NCBI GenBank assembly: GCA_963818885.1 | Contig: CAWFTP010000001.1 | Span: 558,001-622,000, forward strand | From: DATFDN01 sp963818885 | GTDB lineage: Bacteria; Pseudomonadota; Alphaproteobacteria; Acetobacterales; Acetobacteraceae | DNA length: 64,000 bases | Direction of reading: 5' to 3' | In this document: piece after piece, positions 16,802-26,407 of the stretch | Layout of the letters: every line of letters starts with the position of its first letter | Numbering within the stretch: the stretch's first letter is position 1 | Position numbers and translations under genes: made by a program | The notes under the pieces: model-generated | What the model was told of the DNA's origin: nothing | Databases searched by the model: none | What the model saw: only the letters and a program-made list of their open reading frames with translations

Positions 16802-18048
16802 TGCAGGTTCGGGCGTGCACCCGCCCCCTTCTCGTCGATCAGGTGTCCCGTCGCGAAGCGGTCGAGCCGGAAGGGGGCGTTCAACTTGTGCGGCTCGTCG
16901 CGGGCGATCGTGTGGGCGAAGCACCAGCCGGAGGCGGGAGTAGCCTTGAAGCCGCCGTAGCACCAGCCGGCGTTCAGATAGAGGCCCTCGACGGATGTGC
17001 GGTCGATGATCGGCGAGCCGTCCATCGACATGTCCATCAGTCCGCCCCAGGAACGGACGATGCGCAGCCGGCCGGCACGCGGCAGCAGGGCCATCATCGC
17101 CTCCGCGACGTTCTCGACGATGGGCAGGTTTCCGCGCTGCGCGTAGGAGTTGTAGCCGTCGATGTCGCCGCCGAACACCAGCCCGCCTTTGTCCGATTGG
17201 CTGACGTAGAGATGCTCGGCCGCGAATGTCACCACGGTATCGAGCATCGGCTTGATGCCCTCGGAGACGAAGGCTTGCAGCACATGCGTCTCGATCGGCA
17301 GGCGTAGCCCGGCCAGCGCGGCAACGCGCGAAGAGTTGCCGGCGCAGGCGAGGCCGATCTTGCGGGCGCCGATGAACCCGCGCGCCGTCTCCACGCCGCT
17401 CGCGTGTCCTCCCTCGACACGGATGCCGGTCACCTCGCAATTCTGCAGGATGTCGACGCCGCGCTGATCGGCGGCGCGCGCATAGCCCCACGCCACGGCA
17501 TCATGCCGCACCGTACCGCCGCGCCGTTGCAGCAATCCGCCTTTGATGGGGAAACGGAGATTGTCGAACTCGAGAATGGGGACGAGGGCGCGGACCTGCG
17601 CCTCGTCCAGCAGCTCGGCGTCCACCCCGCAGAGCCGCATCGCATTGCCGCGCCTTGCCGCGGCGTCCCGGCCGGAGTCGGAGTGGAACAGGTTCAGCAC
17701 GCCGCGCTGGCTGATCATTGCGTTGTAGTTGATGTCCTGCTCGAGCCCTTCCCACAGCTTCAGCGACCACTCGTAGAACGCAGTGTTCGCCGGCAGCAGG
17801 TAGTTGGAGCGGATGATCGTGGTGTTGCGCCCGACATTGCCGGAGCCGATCAGTCCGCGCTCCACGACCGCTATATTGCGCACGCCATGCTCGCGCGCGA
17901 GGTAGTAGGCGGTCGCCAACCCATGACCGCCGCCACCGACGATGACCACATCGTAGGCGGGCTTCGGCTCGGGGTCCCGCCACACGGGGGTCCAGCCGGT
18001 CTGCCCCCTGAGGGCCTGGGTGAGGAGGGAAACGATCGAGTATTTCAA
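16798..18048 (-). CDS. soxB: Sarcosine oxidase beta subunit
   Basis: A 416-residue flavoprotein, the usual SoxB length. I chose TTG at 18048 (LKYSIVSLLTQALRG) because family members begin there and GAGGCGG lies upstream. The FAD-binding loop VIVGGGGHGLATAYYLARE is near residue 33, then GNVGRNTTIIRSNY. RHDAVAWGYARA near 175 likely holds the histidine that binds FMN covalently in this family. The C-terminal part has GGLVFGGDIDGYNSYAQRG and WCYGGFKATPASGWCFAHTI. It is the first gene of soxBDAG and begins 80 bases after the end of the secretion/glycosyltransferase operon. No glyA, folD or purU neighbours are present. Confidence 0.93.
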   Translation of the reverse strand: MKYSIVSLLTQALRGQTGWTPVWRDPEPKPAYDVVIVGGGGHGLATAYYLAREHGVRNIAVVERGLIGSGNVGRNTTIIRSNYLLPANTAFYEWSLKLWEGLEQDINYNAMISQRGVLNLFHSDSGRDAAARRGNAMRLCGVDAELLDEAQVRALVPILEFDNLRFPIKGGLLQRRGGTVRHDAVAWGYARAADQRGVDILQNCEVTGIRVEGGHASGVETARGFIGARKIGLACAGNSSRVAALAGLRLPIETHVLQAFVSEGIKPMLDTVVTFAAEHLYVSQSDKGGLVFGGDIDGYNSYAQRGNLPIVENVAEAMMALLPRAGRLRIVRSWGGLMDMSMDGSPIIDRTSVEGLYLNAGWCYGGFKATPASGWCFAHTIARDEPHKLNAPFRLDRFATGHLIDEKGAGARPNLH

Positions 18049-18128
18049 GCGAAGACACCGCCTCGATGGAGCTGACCACTGCCTTACCAGCAACATCCCC
18101 GCGCGAGAACGGTACCCAAATCGTCAGG

Positions 18129-19400
18129 TCAGGCGGCCGGGCGCCCGTAGCGTGGGTTGGGCGCGACGTCGGCGGCGGGCGCGCCGGTCAGCCGGGCGAT
18201 CTGCGCGACGTATTCGGCGAGCGTATCGCGCATGTCGAGGCGATCGGTCGCGAAGCGCCGGGCATTCTCCCGCAGGCGGCGCGACAACGCGCGGTCGCCC
18301 AGCAGCCGCAGCGTGGTCTCGGCGAGCGCCTTGGGATCGTGGAACGGAGTCAGCAGTCCAGTCTCGTCCGGACGGATGAACTCGCGAACCGGAGCGGTAT
18401 CGCTGCCGATCACCGGGCAGCCCATCGCCAGCGCCTCGCGCAGCGACCAGGAGGCGACGAACGGGTAGGTCATGTACACATGCGCATCCGACCGCCGCAG
18501 CACCTGGCGATAGAGGTCGTACTCGATGCGCCCCGGAAGGGCGACCCGCGTGAGGTCGATCGCATCGCCCAGCTCCGCCAGCATCTGCTGGCGCCAGGAT
18601 CCGCGAGGCGGCGGGACGCCGTAGCTGACCCGGTCCCCGCCGATCAGCACGGCCTTCACATCCTTCCGCCGGCCCAGGATTTGCGGCAGAGCGCGCATCA
18701 GGACGTGAAAGCCCCGATACGGTTCCAGGTCGCGCGAGACGTAGGTGATGAGCTTATCGGTCGGCGCGATCCGCATCCCGCCCACCTCCAGCACGCCTCT
18801 GCGTGAGGCCGGATCAGGTCGGCACACATCGAGGTCCGCGCCTTCGGGCAGCAATACGATGTCGGGCCGAGCCCAGGCCGGATAGGTGGATCGTTGCCAT
18901 GCAGTCGGCGACTGGCCCGTTTTGTCCAGACCGAGCGCCAGATGGTTGACCGCGTTTTTCGCCCGGACCTTGTTGAATTCCTCCGGTTGCATGGGGAATT
19001 CCGGGTCGAAATTCACGTCGGCGCCCTCAAGGCGATAGAAGAATTCGAGGTAGCCCAGCATCGGCACGTCCGGCCACACGTCAGGGAGGTTCAGCAGCTC
19101 CCCCCATCCGTGATGACCCAGGACGAGGTCGGGGCGAAAGCCGAGCGCATCGAGGCTGCGCGCGGTGACGGCAACGGCCTCGGCGCGCCGCATCGCCATG
19201 TCGAATTCGCGCGCCGCCTCGTGCACCGTCCCGGGTCGCGGCGGCGAGGTCAGGCGATAGGGCACCTTGCGCACGCCGGGAAGCACATTCGTGTTCGGCT
19301 CCGTGATGAACACGATCTCGTGCCGGCCGGACGCCACCAGGTGGCGGACGATATGGAGGTATTGGCCGGGAAAGTTCTGGTGGACGAACAGCAGGCGCAC
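18129..19400 (-). CDS. Glycosyltransferase, GT4 family
   Basis: A 423-residue GT-B glycosyltransferase with GTG start at 19400, two bases after the previous stop. The N-terminus has RLLFVHQNFPGQYLHIVRHL. Then follow VLGHHGWGELLNLPDVWPD and LGYLEFFYRLEGADVNFDPE, a hallmark of a GT4 subgroup. The C-terminal donor-binding half has YVSRDLEPYRGFHVLMRALP, DAHVYMTYPFVASWSLREAL and GSDTAPVREFI with the E-x7-E type element (SLREALAMGCPVIGSD). It is the last gene of the type I secretion operon, so it may glycosylate the exported protein or a linked glycan. Donor and acceptor are unknown. Confidence 0.9.
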   Translation of the reverse strand: MRLLFVHQNFPGQYLHIVRHLVASGRHEIVFITEPNTNVLPGVRKVPYRLTSPPRPGTVHEAAREFDMAMRRAEAVAVTARSLDALGFRPDLVLGHHGWGELLNLPDVWPDVPMLGYLEFFYRLEGADVNFDPEFPMQPEEFNKVRAKNAVNHLALGLDKTGQSPTAWQRSTYPAWARPDIVLLPEGADLDVCRPDPASRRGVLEVGGMRIAPTDKLITYVSRDLEPYRGFHVLMRALPQILGRRKDVKAVLIGGDRVSYGVPPPRGSWRQQMLAELGDAIDLTRVALPGRIEYDLYRQVLRRSDAHVYMTYPFVASWSLREALAMGCPVIGSDTAPVREFIRPDETGLLTPFHDPKALAETTLRLLGDRALSRRLRENARRFATDRLDMRDTLAEYVAQIARLTGAPAADVAPNPRYGRPAA

Positions 19401-19401
19401 G

Positions 19402-20343
19402 TCAGGTCCGCGACCCTTTCCTCGGCCGCGCCGCCGTCTTGCTCGCCGGCCCACGCGTGGGTTCCGGCCGCGTTGTCCGCGCCGCACCCTTTGGCTGCAG
19501 CTCGATCTTGAAGGCCTCCAGCGCGGCAAGGCTTGGCGCTTGACACGGCTCGCCGGCCTTCAAAGGGCCAGTCGTGCTGCCGTCCACAAAGCTCGCGCTA
19601 TAGGTGAGCTCATGCGTCGCCGCCGCGGCGCCCTTGAGCCGCGCTGCGAGCCCGAGGAGCGGCAAGGCCATCCCACGGCTGCCGCAGAACTTGCCGCCCT
19701 CCACCCAGGGCGAAAGCCAGTCCCTCCCCAGCACAGCCTGGTATTCGATGTCGGCGGGAGCGATGGCATCGTGCGGGGAGATACCGAATCCCTCGATCCA
19801 GAGCCGGCTGCCGCGCGTGCCCATCCATTCGCCGAGCTTGGTACCCATGTCGCCGGTGCGTTGGATGTGGGCGACAACATCGGCGTCCGTCTGCTCCGCC
19901 GCAGGCTCCCGCGCCGGCACCGGCGCCGTTGAGTTGTTCAGGCGCATCACCTGCAGGCGTGGCGCCTGATCGGGGGTTGCTTCGGGTGCTTGATAGATCG
20001 TGACCAGCATCGGCACCGAACCGCCGCTGACGCGCACAAGGGCCGCGTTCTCCTCACCTCCGAGCCAGCCGTCATCCCGGAAGGTGCTGATCTCCAGCCC
20101 TTCGGTGCCGCGCGTGCCGGGAGACCGCGAGAGCCGTACTCCCGGCAGGCCGCTCGTCCCGAGCTGCGGATTGGTCAAGACAACGCAGAATAGGCCTTCG
20201 TCTAGCGTCATAAGATGACCCGACACTTTCAGCTCGGCGACGCGCCTCGGCGCGGGTGGCGCCGCGGTGCGCTGGGCCGGTGCGGGTTGCTGCCTGTTCG
20301 CGGCCGAGCGGGATTGCGGACGAGAGCGGACTGCGTCGGACAT
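19402..20343 (-). CDS. Unknown protein of the secretion operon, possibly with a ChW-like domain
   Basis: A 313-residue soluble protein starting at ATG 20343, which overlaps the stop of the previous gene (TGATG). Both ends are low-complexity: Pro/Ala/Arg/Gln-rich at the start and Arg/Lys/Thr-rich with several basic residues at the end. In the core, WMGTRGSRLWIEGFGIS (~175), DIEYQAVLGRDWLSPWVEGG (~200), KFCGSRGMALPLLGLAARLK (~222) and LTYSASFVDGSTTGPLKAGE (~248) show the spaced Gly-x-Trp/aromatic pattern of ChW (clostripain hydrophobic-W) repeats. That resemblance is weak. No signal peptide or membrane segment is seen. Its place between glycosyltransferases suggests a role with the glycan or the secreted protein. 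Confidence 0.8.
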   Translation of the reverse strand: MSDAVRSRPQSRSAANRQQPAPAQRTAAPPAPRRVAELKVSGHLMTLDEGLFCVVLTNPQLGTSGLPGVRLSRSPGTRGTEGLEISTFRDDGWLGGEENAALVRVSGGSVPMLVTIYQAPEATPDQAPRLQVMRLNNSTAPVPAREPAAEQTDADVVAHIQRTGDMGTKLGEWMGTRGSRLWIEGFGISPHDAIAPADIEYQAVLGRDWLSPWVEGGKFCGSRGMALPLLGLAARLKGAAAATHELTYSASFVDGSTTGPLKAGEPCQAPSLAALEAFKIELQPKGAARTTRPEPTRGPASKTAARPRKGSRT

Positions 20344-23202
20344 CAGGATCCTGTTTTCGCTTGAGACGGCGGGCCGCCTTCATGCCGCCAGATTCCGCCC
20401 GCCGCAAGCAATGCGTCATTGATTTGTCCCGCGTTCGCCTCATGCGGGAGGCAAAATCCCCAGCGCGTCTCGCGTACGCGCATCGCCTGGGCGCCGAGGT
20501 CGAAGACCACGGCACGCAGGCCGGCGCGCCAGAGATCGGTCAGCGCGAAGCACCAGGTCTCCGGCACCACGGAGGGAACGAAACCGATCGTGCCGCCTTG
20601 CCCATGGATGAGACGGGTCGCCTCCTGCGCCTCGAATGGGCCGGTGACGAAGACGGGACCCGCCCCCATCAGCGCGGCATCGCCGATCGTGTGGCCGACC
20701 ACGACGAAGTCGAGATCGAGCCCGCGCCTTACCGCGTCTTGCGCGCAGCACAGCAGCACGTCGTAGCCCTTTGCCTGGCCGATCGCGCCCACCACCACGA
20801 CGCGGCACCGCCCGGCGGGAGTTGGCGGGACGGGTGGAAGCGTGGCGTCGTTTTCGTGGCGTTCCACCACCGGGCGGACGTGCGGAAAGTGATGCGCCAG
20901 GCGGCTCGCCGCGTCTGGGGAAGGCGCGACGATGCGACGGGCACCCTTCAACACCTGCGCGCTGCGTGCCCGCAGCGCCGGTGGCGAGATCGGCTCGTCG
21001 AGAAGACTGCCAGCCCGGGCGACACAAGCGATGCAGTCCATAACGGGTGGTTCTGCGCAATACCGCCCTTCACCGTCCACCAGCAGCACGCGTGGACAGA
21101 ACCAAGCGTGGTCATGCACATGCACGTCTGTACGGAACACCCAGCGAGCGCGGCAGCTCGATCGCGGAGGGGTCGTGGCCGAGCAGGTGGTGGAACTCGA
21201 TGTGCCGCACCCGCTCGGACACGAGCAGCCGGCGCAAGGCGGCCGTCTCACGCGGCATGGCGAAGGCGAGATTGGGGAACCGCTCGGCGCTGCCCGGGTC
21301 GGTCAGGAGTGCGCCGCCCTTCCCATCGGGACGCAGGATGAGCGGCCGCTGCCCCGCGGCGCGCGCGGCCATCGCGCGGGTAGCGACGGCCCGCTCCACC
21401 CCGCCGCCCTGATCGTGCGTGATCAGGAGGACGGCGCCCGCCGCGCCGGACGCGCGGAAGCGAAGCCGGTCGATACGCCGGCGTGTCGGTGCCAGCGGAT
21501 CGGCGGCGAGATGGCGCGCGACGAGCGCATCGTATTCCGGATGCAGACGCGCGAGCATCCGGGCGTTACGCTCGCGTAGGTCGCGTGCCGCCGCGCCGAA
21601 GGACTGGCCGCCGACATGGGCGACGAACACGCCGGGCGCGGCGACGTGGCGAAAGCCCCGCCTCGCGGCGCGCAGGCAGAAATCGTTCTCCTCGCCATAG
21701 CCCTGGGCGAACACGTCCGTCCGCAATGGTCCGGTCGTGCGCAGGCAATCGTTGCGGATGAACAGGCAGAAGCCCACGCCGACAGGGATATCGACGATCG
21801 CTTGTCCATTGGCCCGTCGGGCCAGGCGGGCCAGCCGGCGGGTCCCAGCGAGGTCGGGCACGCGGCTGCCGCCGTCCGGCCCCGGATAGCTCACGATGCC
21901 GCCGCTGTTGGAAAGCGGCGTGACGGTTCCGATGTCGGGCGCCGCATCCGCGCAGGCACGCAGCGCGCCAAGCCAGCCCGGCGGCACCAGGGTGTCGCTG
22001 TTGAGTAGCACCGCATGGTGGCCCGCCTGCGCCGCCATGCGCAGGCCGGCATTGGCCGAGGCCGGGAAGCCTCGCGGGCGGCGATGGCGGCGGAGCACGA
22101 TCCGCCCCGTGGACACCAGCGTGTCGAGGGCGCGGGCGAGGTCCCTGTCCTTGCTCGCGTCGTCGACGATGATGAGGCGCGTCGGCGGCGGGTCGCTCGC
22201 CAGCACACTGTCGATGCAGGCAAGGCTGCTCGCCCGAGCGCCATGAACGGGGACGATGACGTCGATCCCGTCATTGCCGGGCGGTCCGCCGAATGGCCGC
22301 GGCGGGGCCGGGCGGAGACCATTCAGCACCGGACTGCCGAAGAGGTCCCTCCCGTCCTCGCCCACGACGTGGAGGGGACGGGCGAGGCCTGCGAGCATCG
22401 AGCCGGGAACGGTGAAAGCCCGGCGGCGACCGAGCAGGCCATCGCCCGCCGATGCGTCCTTGTCGGCGACGATGCGAAGCGCCGCGCCGTGGCGGGGCAG
22501 GATCTGCAGAACGGGATCGAGGTCAGGATTGGCGGGCAGCCACGCCCAGCCCTCCAACCCGCCATCCGCGCCCTCCTGCACGAAGCCTTCGACCCGACCC
22601 AGCCCGTCCGCCGCCAGCGGGCTGCCGAGCAAATCGTGTCCATCGAGCGTGACCCAAGTCTGGCCGTCCTTTGCCGTTATCTGCGGGGCGCACTCGACTG
22701 GTCCCCAGATCAGCGCACCGTCGCTTTGCATTGCGCACCAGCCACGCGCGCATGCGGCTTCGGCGACCGCATCAGCGAGCCCGCGCAAGCCGGGCGGAAA
22801 CGCGTGGCGCGACAACGTCCGCGCCAGCGCCTTCGCCGCGCCGAGCGCGTCGCCCAGCGCGAATCGCGCCGCGGCGAGGGCGAGCCAGACTTCCCGCGTG
22901 TCGTGGTGGGCGGCGAGCGACGTGAGAAGTGATTCCGCCTTGGCATCGTCGCGGCCGAGGCACGCCTCCGCGAGCGCCAGGCGCAGCGTGGGGTCGGCCG
23001 GAAACAGGCGATGCGCCCGGTCCAGCCAGCGCAGCCGCGCGGCGGGGTTGACGGCGGCGCGACCGGTTTCGAACGCGGCCCGCGCCTCCGTCTCCCGCGA
23101 GACCCCTCCCCCTACTCCCTCCCTCAAGGGGAGGGGGGATTTCCAAACCTGTTCCCCCTCCCCTTGAGGGAGGGAGTAGGGGGAGGGGTCGCGGCCAGCC
23201 AT
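20343..23202 (-). CDS. Two-headed glycosyltransferase with N-terminal TPR-like region, frameshifted once near 21129
   Basis: Removing the extra base at 21129 (GTACAGACG to GTACGACG on the minus strand) joins two frames into a 952-residue protein. Residues ~5-35 are encoded by a palindromic repeat (SPYSLPQGEG). A helical TPR-like region (~40-130, PADPTLRLALAEACLG) and a beta-rich linker follow. The GT2 domain has VIVPVHGARASS, LIIVDDASKD, LLNSDTLVPPGW and YGEENDFCLRAARRGFRH. The GT4 domain has ITHDQGGGVERAV, HVHDHAWFCPRVLLVDGEG and VVGAIGQAKGYDVL. It has the same domain order as the 6.1-8.6 kb enzyme. Start ATG 23202 lies 6 bases after the SEL1 gene, and the stop overlaps the next start. Its acceptor is unknown. 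Confidence 0.87.
23101..23190. repeat. Palindromic repeat element, copy 2 (39-nt arms)
   Basis: Arms 23101-23139 and 23152-23190 are complementary at 38 of 39 positions around a 12-base loop. The layout and core sequence match the 6136-6224 copy. It lies in frame immediately after the start codon of the two-headed glycosyltransferase and adds about 30 residues (SPYSLPQGEG...LPLREGVGGG) to its N-terminus without breaking the frame. Confidence 0.85.
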
Positions 23203-23208
23203 CCCGCC

Positions 23209-25017
23209 CTAGAGGCTGGCCGCTTGCGGTCCCGGTTCGGCCGCGGCGTTCTCAGGCAGCGGCTTGGCGGGCGGGGCGGGCGACGCCGGCAGGCTAGCGA
23301 GATCGGAGCGTGCCTCCGCGAGGCCCTGCGCGATCGCTCGCTCCAGCCAGATTCGCGCCTGCTCCGGGTCGCGCTCCCCGGTGAGCCCACGAGCGAGATA
23401 GCGTCCCAGCATCATCTGCGCATAGGCGTGACCGCGTTCGGCGGCGGCGCGGAACCAGCGTTGTGCGACGATCCGGTCCATCAGGACGTCGTGCCCACCG
23501 CCCCACATCGCCCCGGCCGCGAACATCGCCCCGACATGGGATTTCGCCGCGGCCTTCTCGAACAGGGCGAGCGCGGCTGGATGGTCCTTCGGGCCGCCGC
23601 GGCCGTTGAGCATCAACTCCGCGAGTGCCACTTCCGCCTCGATCATGCCCCGCTCGGCGGCGCGGGCGATCCAGGCGCGGCCTTCCTGTGGATTGGCATC
23701 GAGCCCCCGTCCCTCGAGCAGCATCCGCCCGTACCAATATTGCGCATTGACAACCCCGTCCGCCGCGCGACGGAGCCATTCGGCCGCCTTGCGGTCGTTG
23801 CGCTCGATGCCGACGCCTTCGGCGAGGCAGATGCCGAAATTGAAGGCAGCGACTAGATCGCCCGACGCAGCGGCCTGCTCGAACCACTCGCGCGCGTGCA
23901 GTGCGTCCTCCCCACCGGCGACGCCACGGACGACCAGATTGGCGAGGTCGATCCGCGACTGGTCGTCGCCGGCCTCGGCGGAGATGCGCAGCCAGTGCGC
24001 CGCCTCGCGCTCGTCGCGCGGCACGCCGGCGCCCGTCAGATAGAGCATCCCAAGAGCGCGCGAGGCTCCTTTGTGCCCGGAATCGCTCGCCCGGCGGAAC
24101 CACATCGCCGCTTCGGCATAGTTCGGCGGCAGCGGACCGCCCCTGGCATAGAGATCGCCCACCAGCGCCGCTGCCTCCGGATCGCCCGCGAGCGCCGCCT
24201 TGCGCAACCAGGTCTCGCCCTCCGTGGGATTGCCCTCGATCCCAAACCCATGCAGCAGCGCGACGCCGTAGCGCGCCTGACCTGAACGGTGCCCCCTCTC
24301 GGCGGCGCGCCGGTAGAGCTCGGTGGCGGCGGTGCGGTCGCGCGGAATGCAGAAGCCTCGATCGGTAATCTCGCCGAGGAGGAACAGCGCGGTTGGCAGC
24401 TCCGCCTCGCTGGCCTTTTGCAGCCAGGCGACGATGGTTTTGTTGTGCTCCTCGTCGCCTGGCTCGCGGCCGAGCGCCAACGCGTAGCCAAGCGCGCCCT
24501 GCGGACAGCCCGCTTCAGCGGATTTGCGATACCATTCGCGCGCGGCATCAAGGTCGCGCATCGCCTCCGGCCCCGAGGTCAGCACGTAGCCGAGCAGCGC
24601 CTGGCCGTCGGCCGAGCCACCCTCGGCGGCCCGGCGAGCCCATCGCGCTGCTTCCTCATAGTCGGGAGCGGCGGCGCCATCATGGCCGCCGAACAGATTC
24701 GCCGCTGCGCTGCGCGCCCGCGCGGTGGCCGCGAGGCCGTGCAGATGCAACGTCGCCAGGAGGGACTGGGCTTCCACATAACCCTGATCACCCGCCCGCT
24801 CCAGCCAGCGCACCCCGTCGGAGCGGCTGGCCGGCACGCCGCTGCCTTCGAGATAGCAGCGCCCGACACGGCACTGCGCCTCGGCAAGCCCGGCCCGGGC
24901 CGCGCGTGAGAGCAGGCGAAAGCTCGCGCCGTGCTGCCCGCGTTCGCCGAGCCGGATGCCGCGACGCAGGGCCAGACCAGGTGAGAGCGTGCCGATCAGT
25001 GAGTCAGGCAGTCCCAC
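23209..25017 (-). CDS. SEL1-repeat (TPR-like) protein
   Basis: A 602-residue protein starting with GTG at 25017, 6 bases after the adaptor gene. From ~residue 35 to 580 it is a run of about 14 SEL1 repeats of ~36 residues, for example EAQCRVGRCYLEGSGVPASR, DGQALLGYVLTSG, SRALGMLYLTGAGVPRDERE, AQYWYGRMLLEGRGLDANP. SEL1 solenoids act as adaptors between proteins. There is no signal peptide or membrane anchor, so it is probably cytoplasmic; the tail is Ala/Pro-rich. Being inside the exporter operon, it may connect the glycosyltransferases with the exporter or the substrate. That role is inference. Confidence 0.9.
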   Translation of the reverse strand: MGLPDSLIGTLSPGLALRRGIRLGERGQHGASFRLLSRAARAGLAEAQCRVGRCYLEGSGVPASRSDGVRWLERAGDQGYVEAQSLLATLHLHGLAATARARSAAANLFGGHDGAAAPDYEEAARWARRAAEGGSADGQALLGYVLTSGPEAMRDLDAAREWYRKSAEAGCPQGALGYALALGREPGDEEHNKTIVAWLQKASEAELPTALFLLGEITDRGFCIPRDRTAATELYRRAAERGHRSGQARYGVALLHGFGIEGNPTEGETWLRKAALAGDPEAAALVGDLYARGGPLPPNYAEAAMWFRRASDSGHKGASRALGMLYLTGAGVPRDEREAAHWLRISAEAGDDQSRIDLANLVVRGVAGGEDALHAREWFEQAAASGDLVAAFNFGICLAEGVGIERNDRKAAEWLRRAADGVVNAQYWYGRMLLEGRGLDANPQEGRAWIARAAERGMIEAEVALAELMLNGRGGPKDHPAALALFEKAAAKSHVGAMFAAGAMWGGGHDVLMDRIVAQRWFRAAAERGHAYAQMMLGRYLARGLTGERDPEQARIWLERAIAQGLAEARSDLASLPASPAPPAKPLPENAAAEPGPQAASL

Positions 25018-25023
25018 GGCAGC

Positions 25024-26406
25024 TCACGGCTCACGCATCGCCGTTTTGGCGATCGGCAGGACGCGCTGCATCATGTAGGAAAGGATGCTCTGCTTGCCGA
25101 CCTTGATATCCGCCTCCACAGGCATGCCGGGAGTGATCCGGAAGCCCTCCGGCACGCCATGCAGGTCGATCTTGTCGAGGCTGATGCGGGCGCGATAGTA
25201 CGGATCCACCGAGCCCTGCGGGACCGGAACCACACCGGCCACCGATTCCTGGTTATCCTGGCCGGTGAAGCTGTTCGCGCTGACGTGGCGCAACGTGCCG
25301 TGCGCCATGCCGTAGCGGGTGAAGGGGAACGTATCGAACTTCACCGCGACCGGATCGCCAAGGCTGACATAGCCGTCGTCCTTGCCGGCGATATTGGCCT
25401 CGATATCGAGCCGCGCATCGTCCGGCATCAAGGTGAAGAGCTGCTGGCCCGGCTGCAGCACCGAGCCGACCGAGACTTTCGCGACCGTCAGGACCGTCGA
25501 ATCACGGTCCGCCCGCAGTTCCACGAGCTGGCGCCGCAGTTGCGCCTTGGCGAGTTGCTGGCGCGCATCTGACAGCTTCTGCGTGGCGTCGGCGAGCTGC
25601 TGGGAAATGTCGGCGTGCCACGACTGCACGTAGCCGTCGCGTTCCGCGATCTGCGCGCCGAGGTCGCGAGCGCCCTGCTGGGCCTGCTGCTCGGCGCTTT
25701 GCATGTTGCGCATCATCTCGGCCGTGTTGTCCATGGCGGCAAGCGTGTTGAGCTTGCTGCCGACGAACTGCTTTTCGAGCGAGCGGCGCATCTGCTCGAC
25801 ATCGCGGGCGACCTGCACGCGATCGCGGAAACCCGCCGCGTCGCTGTTGGCGCGCTTGATCTGGTCGATCAGTGAGTTGATCTTCTCCTGATAGTTGCGC
25901 AGGCGGTAATCGTATTCCGCTTTCTTCTGGGCGAAGATCGCGGCCTGCAGCGCCATGTCGGGCTCAACGCCGGAGTAGCGGAAGTCGTTGTCGTCGGTTT
26001 CCGCGCGCAACCGATCAACCTGCGCGCTCAAGGCGGAGACTTGCACGGCGAGGGCGGACAGATCGGCCGCGGCGAAGGTGGGGTCGAGGCGCGCCAGCAC
26101 CTCTCCGGCTTTGACATGATCGCCCGCGCGAACATTGATCGCGCGCACGATGGAGGTGTCGAGGGGCTGCACGACCAGCACGGGCGCGCGCGAGATCACC
26201 TCTCCGCGCGCCGTCACCACCTCGTCCACCTTGATCACGCCCGCGGCGATGACGAGGGCGACGAACATGGAGGCGATCATCCAGATCGTGTGACGTGCGA
26301 TTGGCGGGATCGGGGTCCGGATGACGGCAACGGACGGCGACTGGAATTCCAGCAGGATGGGGAGCGCCTCGTCGTCGTCGCGTAGCGCGGGAACGTTGGA
26401 TCTCAT
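25024..26406 (-). CDS. Type I secretion periplasmic adaptor, HlyD family
   Basis: A 460-residue membrane-fusion protein with ATG start at 26406, one base after the exporter stop. A single membrane helix lies near the N-terminus (TIWMIASMFVALVIAAGVI, ~42-60), followed by the biotinyl-lipoyl half VDEVVTARGEVISRAPVLVV. A long coiled coil (~120-290; SALAVQVSALSAQVDRLRAE, LRNYQEKINSLIDQIKRA, DATQKLSDARQQLAKAQLR) comes next. The second lipoyl half and beta-barrel have LTVAKVSVGSVLQPGQQLFT and GFRITPGMPVEADIKVGK. The protein bridges the inner-membrane ABC exporter to an outer-membrane TolC-type channel. No tolC gene is present in the window. Confidence 0.93.
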   Translation of the reverse strand: MRSNVPALRDDDEALPILLEFQSPSVAVIRTPIPPIARHTIWMIASMFVALVIAAGVIKVDEVVTARGEVISRAPVLVVQPLDTSIVRAINVRAGDHVKAGEVLARLDPTFAAADLSALAVQVSALSAQVDRLRAETDDNDFRYSGVEPDMALQAAIFAQKKAEYDYRLRNYQEKINSLIDQIKRANSDAAGFRDRVQVARDVEQMRRSLEKQFVGSKLNTLAAMDNTAEMMRNMQSAEQQAQQGARDLGAQIAERDGYVQSWHADISQQLADATQKLSDARQQLAKAQLRRQLVELRADRDSTVLTVAKVSVGSVLQPGQQLFTLMPDDARLDIEANIAGKDDGYVSLGDPVAVKFDTFPFTRYGMAHGTLRHVSANSFTGQDNQESVAGVVPVPQGSVDPYYRARISLDKIDLHGVPEGFRITPGMPVEADIKVGKQSILSYMMQRVLPIAKTAMREP

Positions 26407-26407
26407 T

